DNA of 64,000 nt from Selenomonadaceae bacterium (GTDB lineage Bacteria; Bacillota; Negativicutes; Selenomonadales; Selenomonadaceae). Each line of letters begins with the position of its first letter. The first letter of the stretch is position 1. This document shows, piece by piece, positions 15,806 through 24,996 of the stretch. Made by a program: the position numbers and the translations under genes. A model generated the notes under the pieces. It made no database searches, had not been told where the DNA came from, and saw only the letters and a list, made by a program, of their open reading frames with translations. The DNA is taken from positions 55,549-119,548 of the forward strand of contig JAILRS010000011.1 in assembly GCA_024698045.1 (NCBI GenBank), in the 5' to 3' direction.

Positions 15806-16276
15806 ATGATTCGTTTTGGAATAGGCTATGACGTCCATAAATTGGCACCGAACCGCAAATTAATTCTCGGCGGCGTCGAAATAAAACATACACTGGGTTT
15901 GGAAGCGCATTCCGACGGCGATGTGCTTATTCATGCAATTATAGATGCAATGTTAGGCGCGGCGGCGTTGGGCGATATCGGTCAACATTTTCCAATGACG
16001 CCCGAATTTAAAGATGTGTCAAGTGTCAAGCTGTTAGAAAAAACCTGCGCACTAATCGCGGAAAAAGGTTACACCGTCGGCAATATCGATTCGATTATCG
16101 TTGCGCAGAAACCGAAACTCATGCCGCATATTGTCGAGATACGCGAAAGTCTTGCGAAAATAATGTGCGTGGATATCGAGTCGGTAAGTGTAAAGGCGAA
16201 AACCGAGGAGGGACTCGGCTTCACGGGCACCGAACAGGGAATCGCCGCCTATGCTGTAGTTGGTTTGGAAAAATAA
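15806..16276 (+). CDS. ispF: 2-C-methyl-D-erythritol 2,4-cyclodiphosphate synthase
   Basis: 156 residues, the usual size. GIGYDVHK gives the metal-binding Asp and His near the N-terminus, then LEAHSDGDVLIHAIIDA, GDIGQHFP and a C-terminal TEEGLGFTG. It cyclises CDP-ME-2-phosphate in the MEP pathway. ATG 15806 follows TTGGAGGAT; a longer in-frame start at 15752 would run through the hairpin and is rejected. Confidence 0.96.
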   Translation: MIRFGIGYDVHKLAPNRKLILGGVEIKHTLGLEAHSDGDVLIHAIIDAMLGAAALGDIGQHFPMTPEFKDVSSVKLLEKTCALIAEKGYTVGNIDSIIVAQKPKLMPHIVEIRESLAKIMCVDIESVSVKAKTEEGLGFTGTEQGIAAYAVVGLEK

Positions 16277-16297
16277 AACGCGCTCGAGGTGGCGACA

Positions 16298-17143
16298 ATG
16301 AATTTTTTTTCGCGAATCAAAAAGGATATTCGCGTAGTGTTTGAGCGGGATCCTGCCGCGAAAAGTGTACTCGAAGTGGTTTTGTGTTATTCGGGGCTGC
16401 ATGCTATTTGGTTGCACAGAATATCGCATGCGCTGTTTACTCACGGCTGGATAGTATCGGCGCGACTGGTTTCAAATTTCTGTAGGTTTTTGACGGGAAT
16501 AGAAATACACCCCGGTGCGACAATCGGCGACGGATTATTTATAGACCATGGTACGGGAATAGTGATAGGCGAAACGGCGGAGCTTGGAACAAATGTGACG
16601 CTGTATCAGGGCGTGACATTGGGCGGTACGGGTAAGGAGAAAGGTAAAAGACATCCGACGATAGGAAATAATGTGGTAGTGGCGACGGGTGCCAAAGTAC
16701 TCGGTTCATTCAAAGTAGGGGATCATGCTAAAATCGGAGCAGGTTCGGTAGTATTAAAGGAAGTGCCGCCGCATGCAACGGTAGTGGGAATCCCCGGGCG
16801 AGTGGTTGTGCTACACGGTACAAGAGTCCATAACGATGAAGAATATCGAAAAGCATTATCGGAATTATGTAAGGAACGCGGTTACGATATAAACAATGAG
16901 AAAACACGTGCGGAATTGCTCGAGGAAATAGATGTGGATTTGAATCATGATGTATTACCGGATCCCGAACGTGAAATGATAGATGTGGCGTTGAGACAGA
17001 TACAACGCTTGGAAAAAAGAGTAACCGAATTGGAAAGGGAACTCGAGGCGACGCGCAAAGATGTCTTGATAGAAACGGAGCGCACCTCAACAATCGCGGC
17101 AAAAATCACCGAAGAGAAAGATAAAAGCAGTAAAGAAAAATAA
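16298..17143 (+). CDS. cysE: Serine O-acetyltransferase with a coiled-coil tail
   Basis: 281 residues. The N-terminal helical part ([20 protein letters not shown]) and left-handed beta-helix with [23 protein letters not shown] and [10 protein letters not shown] are typical of CysE, which makes O-acetylserine for cysteine synthesis. ATG 16298 follows GAGGTGG. After the hexapeptide domain (to about residue 170) come about 110 further residues, ending in a charged coiled coil ([19 protein letters not shown]) and a Lys-rich tail. That is much longer than the short Bacillus-type enzyme. cysS follows 20 bases later, a common pairing. Confidence 0.93.
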   Translation: MNFFSRIKKDIRVVFERDPAAKSVLEVVLCYSGLHAIWLHRISHALFTHGWIVSARLVSNFCRFLTGIEIHPGATIGDGLFIDHGTGIVIGETAELGTNVTLYQGVTLGGTGKEKGKRHPTIGNNVVVATGAKVLGSFKVGDHAKIGAGSVVLKEVPPHATVVGIPGRVVVLHGTRVHNDEEYRKALSELCKERGYDINNEKTRAELLEEIDVDLNHDVLPDPEREMIDVALRQIQRLEKRVTELERELEATRKDVLIETERTSTIAAKITEEKDKSSKEK

Positions 17144-17163
17144 AGTTAAGGGGAGAATTCGGA

Positions 17164-18690
17164 ATGATAAAAGTTTACAACACGATGAGTAGGAGCAAGG
17201 AAATATTCAAACCGCAGAAAGAGGGCGAAGTAAGTATTTACTGTTGCGGAGTGACGCCGTACAGCGCGCCGCATATAGGTAATGCAAGACCGTTCGTGAC
17301 GTGGGATGTCATACGCAGATACTTCGCCAAAATCGGCTACAAAGTTCGCTACATCCAGAATTTTACGGACGTCGACGACAAAATCATCAAGGCGGCTAAC
17401 GAACAGGGAGTAACGTGGAAAGATATTTCGGAAAAATATATCGGGGTGTATTTCAAGAGCATGGACGCGCTCAACATCAAACACGCGGATATATACCCGA
17501 AAGTATCCGAGACAATGGGCGATATCATTAACATGGTGCAGACGCTTATCGATAAGGGATTTGCTTACGTATTGGAAAACGGCGATGTGTTTTACAGCGT
17601 AGAGAAGGATAAAAGTTACGGTAAATTGAGTAAGCGCGAATTGACGGATATGATGGCAGGAGCGCGCGTAGCGGTAGACGAAAGAAAAAAACATCCAATG
17701 GATTTCGCGTTGTGGAAGAGTGCAAAGCCCGGAGAACCGTCATGGGACAGTCCGTGGGGTAAAGGTCGCCCCGGTTGGCACATTGAATGTTCGGCAATGT
17801 CACTGAAATATTTGGGCGAGAAATTCGATTTTCACGGCGGCGGTTCCGATTTGATTTTCCCACATCACGAAAACGAAATAGCGCAAAGTGAATCGGCAAT
17901 CGGTGAAGAAAATTCCTTCGCGCAGTATTGGGTACACAACGGCTTCATAACAAAGGGCAACCAGAAAGTCAGTAAATCGGATAAGGCGATGGCGAAATCG
18001 TCGAAAGGATTTTTTACGGTCGAAGATATTTTGTCGAAATACCCCGGCGAAGTCATTCGGTTACTGTTGTTGCAAACACATTATCGCAATCAATTGGAAT
18101 TCGACGAAGACAGAGTAAAAGAGGCACAAGAATTTTACGGGAAATTGGCGAAAGCATACTGGCAGCTTGACGATTTGGCGCGAAAAACTCACGCAGGAGA
18201 ATTTGTCAAAGACAAGGAAGACAAAAATTTCGCGGTGATAGCAAGTAAAGCCTGTGCATTGTCTGATTTGGGCGAAAGACTTTTGTCGAATTTCTACGCG
18301 GCAATGAGCGATGATTTCAACACCGCGCTTGCGATAACCTACATGTTTGAGTACGCACGTGAAATCAGCAATTACTATAGCGAATTCATTGACGGCAAAG
18401 TTGATACGCTCAAGATTGACGACAAAGTAATTTTGCGCGTACAAGAAATATATTTGGAAATGGCGAGCATCATCGGGATATTTGAACAGCCTGTACCGCA
18501 AGAAAAGAGCGAAGAACCTGCCGCAGCTCCCGAATTGGTCAACGCATTGATGGATATAATTTTATCGATTCGCCAAGACGCACGAGCGGCAAAAAATTGG
18601 GCGACATCGGATAAAATACGCGACGCATTGAAGGAAGCCGGAATAGTAGTGGAAGATACGCCGCAGGGGGCTACATGGCATCGTCAGTAA
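17164..18690 (+). CDS. cysS: Cysteinyl-tRNA synthetase
   Basis: 508 residues, class I synthetase. The HIGH motif is HIGNAR after CGVTPYSAP, the zinc region is PGWHIECSAMS with a following HHENEIAQSE, and the KMSKS loop is KVSKS. It charges tRNA-Cys. It is preceded by cysE, linking cysteine supply to its use. The last 16 bases overlap mrnC. Confidence 0.97.
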   Translation: MIKVYNTMSRSKEIFKPQKEGEVSIYCCGVTPYSAPHIGNARPFVTWDVIRRYFAKIGYKVRYIQNFTDVDDKIIKAANEQGVTWKDISEKYIGVYFKSMDALNIKHADIYPKVSETMGDIINMVQTLIDKGFAYVLENGDVFYSVEKDKSYGKLSKRELTDMMAGARVAVDERKKHPMDFALWKSAKPGEPSWDSPWGKGRPGWHIECSAMSLKYLGEKFDFHGGGSDLIFPHHENEIAQSESAIGEENSFAQYWVHNGFITKGNQKVSKSDKAMAKSSKGFFTVEDILSKYPGEVIRLLLLQTHYRNQLEFDEDRVKEAQEFYGKLAKAYWQLDDLARKTHAGEFVKDKEDKNFAVIASKACALSDLGERLLSNFYAAMSDDFNTALAITYMFEYAREISNYYSEFIDGKVDTLKIDDKVILRVQEIYLEMASIIGIFEQPVPQEKSEEPAAAPELVNALMDIILSIRQDARAAKNWATSDKIRDALKEAGIVVEDTPQGATWHRQ

Positions 18691-19085
18691 AATTTCCCAC
18701 GGATGAAATAAAAACTTTGTCGCCGTTGGTTTTGGCACACGTCGGAGATGCTTACTTTCATCTTTATATTCGTACGCGGCTTTTACAGGTCACGCACAAC
18801 ATTACACGACTGCACGATTTGAGTGCGCAAATAGTATCGGCACAAGCGCAGAGTAAAACGTATCACGAGATAGAGGAAAGTTTGACGGAAGATGAACGCG
18901 ATATATTTCGACGCGGTAGAAATGCAAAGAGTCACGCGCCGCGCAAGGCAACAGTCGCGGAATATCATGCAAGTACGGGATTTGAAGCGTTATTGGGCGA
19001 TTTATATCTGCGCGGAAAATTTGAGCGGCTTGACAAAATTTGTGAGATGGCATTCGTCGCCGCTTACGAGGAAGTAAAAGAATGA
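18675..19085 (+). CDS. mrnC: Mini-ribonuclease 3
   Basis: 136 residues. A lone RNase III catalytic domain without dsRNA-binding domain: VLAHVGDAYFHLYIR, GRNAKSHAPRKAT and a C-terminal TGFEALLGDLYL, as in MrnC, which matures the ends of 23S rRNA. It overlaps cysS by 16 bases and the next gene by 4. cysS-mrnC-rlmB-yacP is a widely kept Firmicutes order; here two genes are inserted after mrnC. Confidence 0.93.
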   Translation: MASSVKFPTDEIKTLSPLVLAHVGDAYFHLYIRTRLLQVTHNITRLHDLSAQIVSAQAQSKTYHEIEESLTEDERDIFRRGRNAKSHAPRKATVAEYHASTGFEALLGDLYLRGKFERLDKICEMAFVAAYEEVKE

Positions 19086-19678
19086 CGACGGTAATTTATA
19101 TTCACGGTGCTAACGGTAGCGCGAATGAGGCGGAACATTACAAAAGTCTGTTGACAAATCAAAGAGTAATAGGATTTGACTACAAGTCCCGTACGCCGTG
19201 GGATGCCGCTGATGAATTTAGAACTTTCGCGGAAAATCAGCGCAAAGAAAGTACAACACTTAAAGTAATAGCGAACAGTATCGGGGCGTATTTCGCGATG
19301 ACGACAGGGCTTGACGCGTTTATCGACGGAGCTTATTTCATTTCGCCGATTGTCGATTTGGAAAAACTGATTAGGCAAATGATGAAGTTGTCAAATGTAT
19401 CGGAAAGGGAATTGCAAACGCGCGGCGTGATACATACAGAATTCGGCGAAGATTTATCGTGGGAATATTTTTCCTACGTTAAAAACCATCCAATAAAATG
19501 GAGTACGCCGACGGAAATTTTATACGGCAGTGAAGATAATTTGACGACAGCCGAAACGATAAAAAAATTCGCGGAAAAAATCGGAGCAGGGTTGACGATT
19601 ATGGATGGCGGTGAACATTGGTTCCATACCGAAGAACAAATGAAATTTCTTGACAAGTGGTTGATTGCGAGGATTTGA
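19082..19678 (+). CDS. Small alpha/beta-hydrolase
   Basis: 198 residues. An alpha/beta-hydrolase fold is suggested by IYIHGANGS (oxyanion region), a nucleophile elbow VIANSIGAYFA (Ser in NSIG), a late YGSEDNLT acid loop and a GGEHWFH histidine. The size matches the RBBP9/YdeN-like group. The substrate is unknown. It overlaps mrnC by ATGA and ends 4 bases before the next gene, so it is translated as part of the operon. Confidence 0.7.
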   Translation: MTTVIYIHGANGSANEAEHYKSLLTNQRVIGFDYKSRTPWDAADEFRTFAENQRKESTTLKVIANSIGAYFAMTTGLDAFIDGAYFISPIVDLEKLIRQMMKLSNVSERELQTRGVIHTEFGEDLSWEYFSYVKNHPIKWSTPTEILYGSEDNLTTAETIKKFAEKIGAGLTIMDGGEHWFHTEEQMKFLDKWLIARI

Positions 19679-19682
19679 CGGG

Positions 19683-20360
19683 ATGAAAAAATATTTTGTC
19701 GGCGCAACGGTTATCGCAGCATTACTGATAGGCGCAGTGTATATCGAATCGAATTCGCAACCGGAACGCTCTTACTACCAAGACAATGATTTCAAGAAAA
19801 TGAAGACGGACGCGACACGAATCATGTTGACAAATTATCCGACACATCAGCAGGAAACCGAATACAGTTGCGGTAATGCCGCCGCTCTGACCGTTTTGAA
19901 TTACTTCGGCAACTATGATTATGACGAGAAAAAATTAATTGAGTTAATGAATACGAAACCGACAAGCGGCACGAGTATCGTCGGCATGGTAAAATTTTTC
20001 AACGGAATCGGCTGGAAAGTGCGCAGCAGTTTGAGCGAACCGCCTATTGTAAACGAATCAGACTTCAAAAATTTTGTCGCGAAAAATCTTTCCGACGGTA
20101 ATCCGATACTTGTTGAGAATGTGGAGTACGGCGGACATTGGCGCGTAATAATCGGGCTGGATACAATGGGCACGGAAAATTTATATGACGACGTTTTAAT
20201 TTTCGCAGATCCGTACGATACGAGCGATCACAATCAAGACGGCTATACCGTGGGGAGTTTGGACAGATTTTTTTCAATGTGGTTCGATCATAAAGTTTTG
20301 CCGGAAAATGAACGTAATCAACCGTGGATAATCGTCGACGGAGGGAAAAATATTGGATGA
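19683..20360 (+). CDS. Membrane-anchored C39-like cysteine peptidase
   Basis: 225 residues. An N-terminal hydrophobic segment (residues about 5-21) is a signal anchor. The C39-like/papain-fold marks are QETEYSCGNAAALTVLNYFG with Cys63, a GGHWRVIIG histidine and an FADPYD aspartate. It should act outside the cytoplasmic membrane as a peptidase or related hydrolase. ATG 19683 has GAGG 10 bases upstream. It overlaps rlmB by 8 bases. It is not near the peptide cluster at 52.4 kb, so I do not link them. Confidence 0.7.
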   Translation: MKKYFVGATVIAALLIGAVYIESNSQPERSYYQDNDFKKMKTDATRIMLTNYPTHQQETEYSCGNAAALTVLNYFGNYDYDEKKLIELMNTKPTSGTSIVGMVKFFNGIGWKVRSSLSEPPIVNESDFKNFVAKNLSDGNPILVENVEYGGHWRVIIGLDTMGTENLYDDVLIFADPYDTSDHNQDGYTVGSLDRFFSMWFDHKVLPENERNQPWIIVDGGKNIG

Positions 20361-21087
20361 AATGATTTTCGGTCGTAATGCCGTGACGGAGCTGATAAAA
20401 TCGGGTCACAGCGTTAACAAGATATACATAGCCGAGGGGACGCGCTACGGCTCTTTACAAAAAATTTTCGCGCTGGCAAAGGCGTCGGGCATAGTAGTCG
20501 AAACGGTGAAACGGGAACGGCTGGATAAAATATGCGACGGAAGACATCAGGGCGTAATCGCGATAGCGGCGGCGGCTAATTATTTTACCGTGGAAGAAAT
20601 TTTATCTACGGCGGAAGAGAAGGGCGAACAACCTTTTATAATTTTGCTCGACGAATTGGAAGACCCACAGAATTTCGGAGCGATTTTGAGGACGGCGGAG
20701 GCGGTCGGAGTGCATGGCGTAATAATTCCGAAGCGTCGGAGCGTTCAATTAAATGCAACAGTCTTTAAAACTTCTGCGGGCGCGGCTGAATACGTCAAGG
20801 TGGCACGTGTCACGAATGTAGCACAAACACTGAAAGAATTGCGCGAAATGGGATTAAAGGTCGTCGGCTCCGATATGACGGCGCAAACAGAATTCAGACA
20901 GGCAAAACTTTCGGAGGGAATAGTATTGGTAATCGGTAGCGAGGGCAGCGGTATGCGCAGACTCACGCGCGAAAATTGCGACGAGCTTATAAAAATACCG
21001 ATGGTAGGCAAAATAAATTCGCTTAACGCTTCGGCGGCGGCGGCAGTATTGATGTATGAAATTTTTTCGCAGAGACATTTGAAATGA
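20353..21087 (+). CDS. rlmB: 23S rRNA (guanosine-2'-O-)-methyltransferase RlmB
   Basis: 244 residues. SpoU/TrmH family: an N-terminal substrate-binding part starting MIFGRNAVTELI, then the knot motifs LLDELEDPQNFGAILRTAEA, LVIGSEGSGM and a C-terminal IPMVGKINSLNASAAAAVLM. It methylates G2251 of 23S rRNA. The TTG at 20353 follows GGAGGG; an ATG three codons on is possible. Confidence 0.92.
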   Translation: MDEMIFGRNAVTELIKSGHSVNKIYIAEGTRYGSLQKIFALAKASGIVVETVKRERLDKICDGRHQGVIAIAAAANYFTVEEILSTAEEKGEQPFIILLDELEDPQNFGAILRTAEAVGVHGVIIPKRRSVQLNATVFKTSAGAAEYVKVARVTNVAQTLKELREMGLKVVGSDMTAQTEFRQAKLSEGIVLVIGSEGSGMRRLTRENCDELIKIPMVGKINSLNASAAAAVLMYEIFSQRHLK

Positions 21088-21605
21088 AAGAGAAGAGACC
21101 GCATTATCTGGTTGACGGATACAATTTAATTCACGTTTGGGAAGGAATAAATATCGGCAATTTGGATACGGCACGGACATTTTTGATTCGCAGTTTGCAC
21201 GAATACGGGGCTTATGAAAAATTCGAGATAACTTTGGTATTCGACGCAATGCGCAGCGAAGATGAAGAACGCACGGAAATTTACGATGATTATTTTCGGG
21301 TGATTTACACTGCCTACAATACGACGGCGGACAGTGTTATCGAAAGAATTTCGTACGAACAAGTGCGACAGAATCGCGAAGTGCATGTGGTCAGTTCCGA
21401 CGCGGTAATCGAGACTGTGATTTTGGGCGCAGGTGCTTATCGTATGCCGTCGCGTGAATTTTATCGTGCGGTAGTCAGAGCAAAGGAACATCTGCGTAAA
21501 AAATATTTGAGTAATGTAACATTGCCACTCAAACGAAACGAAGTTGGCGATAGAATCGGCGCGGAAGCTTTCGAGAAATTGGAACAGATTAGGCGCGAAG
21601 AATAA
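21084..21605 (+). CDS. YacP/Rae1-type NYN-domain ribonuclease
   Basis: 173 residues. YLVDGYNLIHVW at the N-terminus and later VHVVSSDAVIE are the acidic NYN/PIN-like motifs of YacP (Rae1), a ribosome-associated mRNA endonuclease in Bacillus. It overlaps rlmB by 4 bases (ATGA) and ends the operon at a terminator. Confidence 0.88.
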   Translation: MKEKRPHYLVDGYNLIHVWEGINIGNLDTARTFLIRSLHEYGAYEKFEITLVFDAMRSEDEERTEIYDDYFRVIYTAYNTTADSVIERISYEQVRQNREVHVVSSDAVIETVILGAGAYRMPSREFYRAVVRAKEHLRKKYLSNVTLPLKRNEVGDRIGAEAFEKLEQIRREE

Positions 21606-21628
21606 TGCAACGCCGGAAATAAATAAAC

Positions 21629-21647
21629 CCCCTCGACAATCGAGGGG
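21629..21647. terminator. Terminator between convergent yacP and corA
   Basis: CCCCTCG and CGAGGGG pair around ACAAT. The flanks are A/T-rich on both sides, so it may serve both strands. Confidence 0.65.
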
Positions 21648-21656
21648 ATTTATTAT

Positions 21657-22616
21657 TTAGTCCCAAAACATATTTTTTCGCCAGAAGATTATAGCGGCAA
21701 CAGTAGAGGCAAGTACGGCGATTAAAATCACGATGACAAACCCCAAATGATTTTCGCTCAGCGGCACAGGTACATTCATACCGAAGAAACTGGCAATGAC
21801 TGTGGGAACGGCTATGATAATCGTCATTGCGGCAAGAAATTTCATTACCATATTTTGGTTGTTGGAAATTATGGAGGAAAAAATATCTGCCATCTGCGAA
21901 AGAATTTGGCTGTACATCTCGACCATTTCGCGCGCCTGTTTGTTTTCGATTATGACATCTTCAAGTAAGTCTTCATCCTCTTCGTAAAACTCTAAAATCC
22001 CGTCAAGTGTTCGGTTATTTCTGAAACGCAAAAGTTTTTCAAAGACGGCATCATTTGAACGTAACGAGGCATTGAAGTAAGTCAAGCCGCGCTGTAATTC
22101 CATGAGTCGCAAAATATCGTTGTTCCTCATATCTTTACGAAGTTGCTCTTCGATTTCGTCGGAGAGCTTATTTATTTGGCGCAGGTAACGCAGATAAAAA
22201 GTCGACGAACGATAAAGTATTTCGAGTAAAAATTGAGTGCGCTTGTAGGTGTGAAAAAGTCTGGCGGTACGTGCGTTGAAACTTGACATAACGGGCGTCT
22301 CTTCAAGGCAAACGGTGATTATATATTGTTTCGTCAAGATGATTGACAGCGGCAAAGTGTCGTAACTTTCTTCTTCGTAAACTATCGGCACATTCGTCAA
22401 AATCATGATTGAATTTTCTTCGACGTCTAAATGCGAGCGTTCTTCTTCGTCGAGTGCGGCGCGTAAAAAATCCGGCTCAACTTGAGTGACTTCGCTGACT
22501 TCGCGCAATTCGTACGGCGTGGGATCCACAATATTTATCCACGAACCTTTTTGCAAACTCTTCAGTGTGAGTTTTTCAAGATGTCCGGTCTCCTGCGATT
22601 TGTAAATCTCAACCAA
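21657..22616 (-). CDS. corA: CorA-family magnesium transporter
   Basis: 319 residues. A long soluble N-terminal part ends in two C-terminal membrane helices, with the family signature FFGMNVPVP (GMN) between them. It forms a pentameric Mg2+ (or other divalent metal) channel in the inner membrane. Start TTG 22616 follows AGGAGGAGG. It is a single-gene unit with its own promoter. Confidence 0.92.
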   Translation of the reverse strand: MVEIYKSQETGHLEKLTLKSLQKGSWINIVDPTPYELREVSEVTQVEPDFLRAALDEEERSHLDVEENSIMILTNVPIVYEEESYDTLPLSIILTKQYIITVCLEETPVMSSFNARTARLFHTYKRTQFLLEILYRSSTFYLRYLRQINKLSDEIEEQLRKDMRNNDILRLMELQRGLTYFNASLRSNDAVFEKLLRFRNNRTLDGILEFYEEDEDLLEDVIIENKQAREMVEMYSQILSQMADIFSSIISNNQNMVMKFLAAMTIIIAVPTVIASFFGMNVPVPLSENHLGFVIVILIAVLASTVAAIIFWRKNMFWD

Positions 22617-22650
22617 AGTTATCGCCTCCTCCTAAAGTGCAAGCTATTTT

Positions 22651-22678
22651 ACTATAATCGTTTGAAATTTTTAAGCAA
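22651..22678 (-). promoter_or_regulatory. Probable corA promoter
   Basis: On the minus strand TTGCTT (22678-22673) and TATAGT (22656-22651) are 16 bases apart, about 35 bases before the start codon. Confidence 0.5.
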
Positions 22679-22759
22679 CAATATCGACAAAATTTTCAAC
22701 AGCCTTCCGATTAAGATTGACGGCGCAATGTAGTTGACGGGCGCGAAAGGTTTTGGGTG

Positions 22760-22788
22760 TAGACAGTTTCATCAAAGAATTGTACAAT
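22760..22788 (+). promoter_or_regulatory. Probable recJ promoter
   Basis: TAGACA (22760-22765) and TACAAT (22783-22788) are 17 bases apart, about 35 bases before recJ. Confidence 0.5.
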
Positions 22789-22822
22789 CTTATAAATAAA
22801 TGTTGAACAAGGAATGAGGAAT

Positions 22823-24898
22823 ATGCGCAAAAAATGGGTCGTCAAGGAATCAGACGCAATGAGTGTAAAGGCAATCGCCGCGGCTTTGGGCGTGAGCGAA
22901 TTGACAGCAAAAATATTATATCATCGCGGAATACGGGACATTGAATCGGCAAAAACTTTTCTTGAACCGGAGAACGCGCCTTTTAACGATCCGTTTGCAA
23001 TGAAGGGTATGACCGCCGCAGTAGAAAGAATTATCAAGGCAATAGACAATCATGAAAAAATTTATGTTTACGGTGATTATGATGTAGACGGCATGAGCGC
23101 ATCGGCTATCTTGATTCGTACATTGAGGAGATTAGACGCGGAAGCCGAATCGTATATCCCTGCGCGTTCGGAAGGCTACGGCTTAAATATTCCCGCACTG
23201 GAAAAAATTGCCGAGGATAATGCCAAGCTGATTATTTCGGTCGATTGCGGTATAACCAACGAAAAGGAAATAGCCGCCGTCAAAGATAAAATTGACGTGA
23301 TTGTAACGGATCATCATTTGCCTGCGCTGGACGATATAAAGTCCGCCGTCGCCGTCGTCAATCCCAATCAGCGCGACTGTCCTTATCCCGAAAAAAAATT
23401 GTGCGGCGCAGGTGTCGCATTCAAATTAAGTCAAGCGTTGATGAATAAACTTCGCGGTGTCGACATTCAAACATATACGACGGATATAGAATTAGCGGCG
23501 ATGGCAACCGTCGCGGATTTGGTTGGCTTACTCGGCGAAAATCGTAAAATCGTTCGTATGGGCTTACAGAAAATGCGGACAACAGATTGCATAGGCTTGA
23601 GGGCTTTGATTAACGTCGCAGGTTTCTTTGACAGAAAAATTTCCGCAGGTCATATAGCATTTCAAATTGCTCCGCGTTTAAATTCCGTCGGTCGTTTGAA
23701 AAGTGCCGCCGAAGGTTTGAAACTTCTTTTGACTGAAGACGAAAATACTGCAAAAAGTATGGCGCGCGATTTTAATAGAATGAATCAAGAGCGTAAAGAC
23801 ATAGAGATGAAAATTTTGGAAGAGGCCGAACAAATTGTGCGTAAGATGCGAGAGGAGCGCGGCGGCAATTTGAGTACGCTTGTTGTTGCCGGCGAAGGTT
23901 GGCAGGAAGGTGTTATAGGTCTCACTGCCTCGAAATTGGTCGAGCGATATAATTTGCCGACGATTATTTTGACGACGCAGGACGGGAAAATTTCGCGTGC
24001 CTCCTGCCGAAGTATACCGGCCTTGAATATGAAAATCGCGCTCGATTCCATGGCGGAACTGTTCGAGCAATACGGCGGACATTCGCAGGCGGCAGGCTTG
24101 ACCATAGCTAATGAAAAAATTCCCGAATTCTCCCGACGCTTTGATGATTACGTTCGCCAACATTTGACCGATGAAGATTTTGAGCCGATTTTAAACTTAG
24201 ATGCTATAATTCATCCTACGCAAATAACTTTCGACATGGCAAGGGAATTTGAAAAGTTTGAGCCGTACGGTTTGGGCAATACACATCCGATTCTTGCATA
24301 TTCGGGCGTGCGCGGCGTCTATCCAAAGTCAATGGGCAAAGAAAGTGCGCATTTGAGTTTCGTGATACAGTCAACCGAACCCGATACCCCTAATATTCGT
24401 ATGGTGGCATGGAGCTGCGGCAATCTAGTTCCGCTCGTGGAAAATGAATCGATTGACATCGCTTATGAACCGTCATTGGAAAGTTATCAGGGCGATGTGC
24501 GTATTCAATGCACGGTATCAAGTTTGGAGCCCGTGAAGATTGCCGGTGAATTTCCGAATCGCGAACAACTTTTGAGCATCTACAATTTCCTGCGCAATGC
24601 ACGAATTTACACCGAACGATTTGATTTGTGTTCATTCGTACGTGCTTTCAACGACAACAACGAAAAATTTTCGACATATACTTTTGATTGCGCAGTAAAA
24701 ATTTTCGAGGAGCTTGGTTTAATCGTAATCAACCGCGACAAGAAAACTTTTGAAATACTGCGCCCGAAAAACAAATTAGACTTAAACAACTCGCGGACAT
24801 TTCGTCTGGGCAGTAAGAATAATACGGTAAATAAGTCTGCGGTAAGCGGCAAAGTTATTTCGTTGGATTCCGCTGTAAAATTTCGACGCTCCAATTAA
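22823..24898 (+). CDS. recJ: Single-stranded-DNA-specific exonuclease RecJ
   Basis: 691 residues. DHH phosphoesterase motifs appear in order: VYGDYDVDGMSAS, ISVDCGITN, VTDHHLP and a LCGAGVAFKL stretch; the DHHA1 region follows with YGGHSQAAG. It degrades 5' ssDNA in recombination and repair. Two ATGs are possible (22814, 22823); the second is chosen because AAGGA lies 9 bases upstream. The last about 130 residues form a Firmicutes-type extension I do not recognise in detail. Confidence 0.93.
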   Translation: MRKKWVVKESDAMSVKAIAAALGVSELTAKILYHRGIRDIESAKTFLEPENAPFNDPFAMKGMTAAVERIIKAIDNHEKIYVYGDYDVDGMSASAILIRTLRRLDAEAESYIPARSEGYGLNIPALEKIAEDNAKLIISVDCGITNEKEIAAVKDKIDVIVTDHHLPALDDIKSAVAVVNPNQRDCPYPEKKLCGAGVAFKLSQALMNKLRGVDIQTYTTDIELAAMATVADLVGLLGENRKIVRMGLQKMRTTDCIGLRALINVAGFFDRKISAGHIAFQIAPRLNSVGRLKSAAEGLKLLLTEDENTAKSMARDFNRMNQERKDIEMKILEEAEQIVRKMREERGGNLSTLVVAGEGWQEGVIGLTASKLVERYNLPTIILTTQDGKISRASCRSIPALNMKIALDSMAELFEQYGGHSQAAGLTIANEKIPEFSRRFDDYVRQHLTDEDFEPILNLDAIIHPTQITFDMAREFEKFEPYGLGNTHPILAYSGVRGVYPKSMGKESAHLSFVIQSTEPDTPNIRMVAWSCGNLVPLVENESIDIAYEPSLESYQGDVRIQCTVSSLEPVKIAGEFPNREQLLSIYNFLRNARIYTERFDLCSFVRAFNDNNEKFSTYTFDCAVKIFEELGLIVINRDKKTFEILRPKNKLDLNNSRTFRLGSKNNTVNKSAVSGKVISLDSAVKFRRSN

Positions 24899-24948
24899 TC
24901 AACCGCCGCGCCGCTAACGTTCCGAATTTTTCATTTGGAGGGAGGAAC

Positions 24949-24996
24949 ATGGACTTCGTTTTTATACGCGAAGATTCCGAACGCTATGAACGATAA
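24949..24996 (+). CDS. Putative 15-codon upstream ORF overlapping the relA start
   Basis: ATG 24949 lies 3 bases after GGAGGGAGG, by far the best ribosome site here, and opens a 15-codon frame (MDFVFIREDSERYER) that stops at 24994-24996. The relA ATG (24986) sits inside this frame in another register. This arrangement suggests translational coupling or leader control; alternatively it marks an N-terminal frameshift. Confidence 0.35.
   Translation: MDFVFIREDSERYER

Noticed and set aside
19683..20360. The C39-like peptidase as leader peptidase of the peptide cluster
   Set aside because: It lies 32 kb away in a housekeeping operon, and nothing in the sequence links the two.
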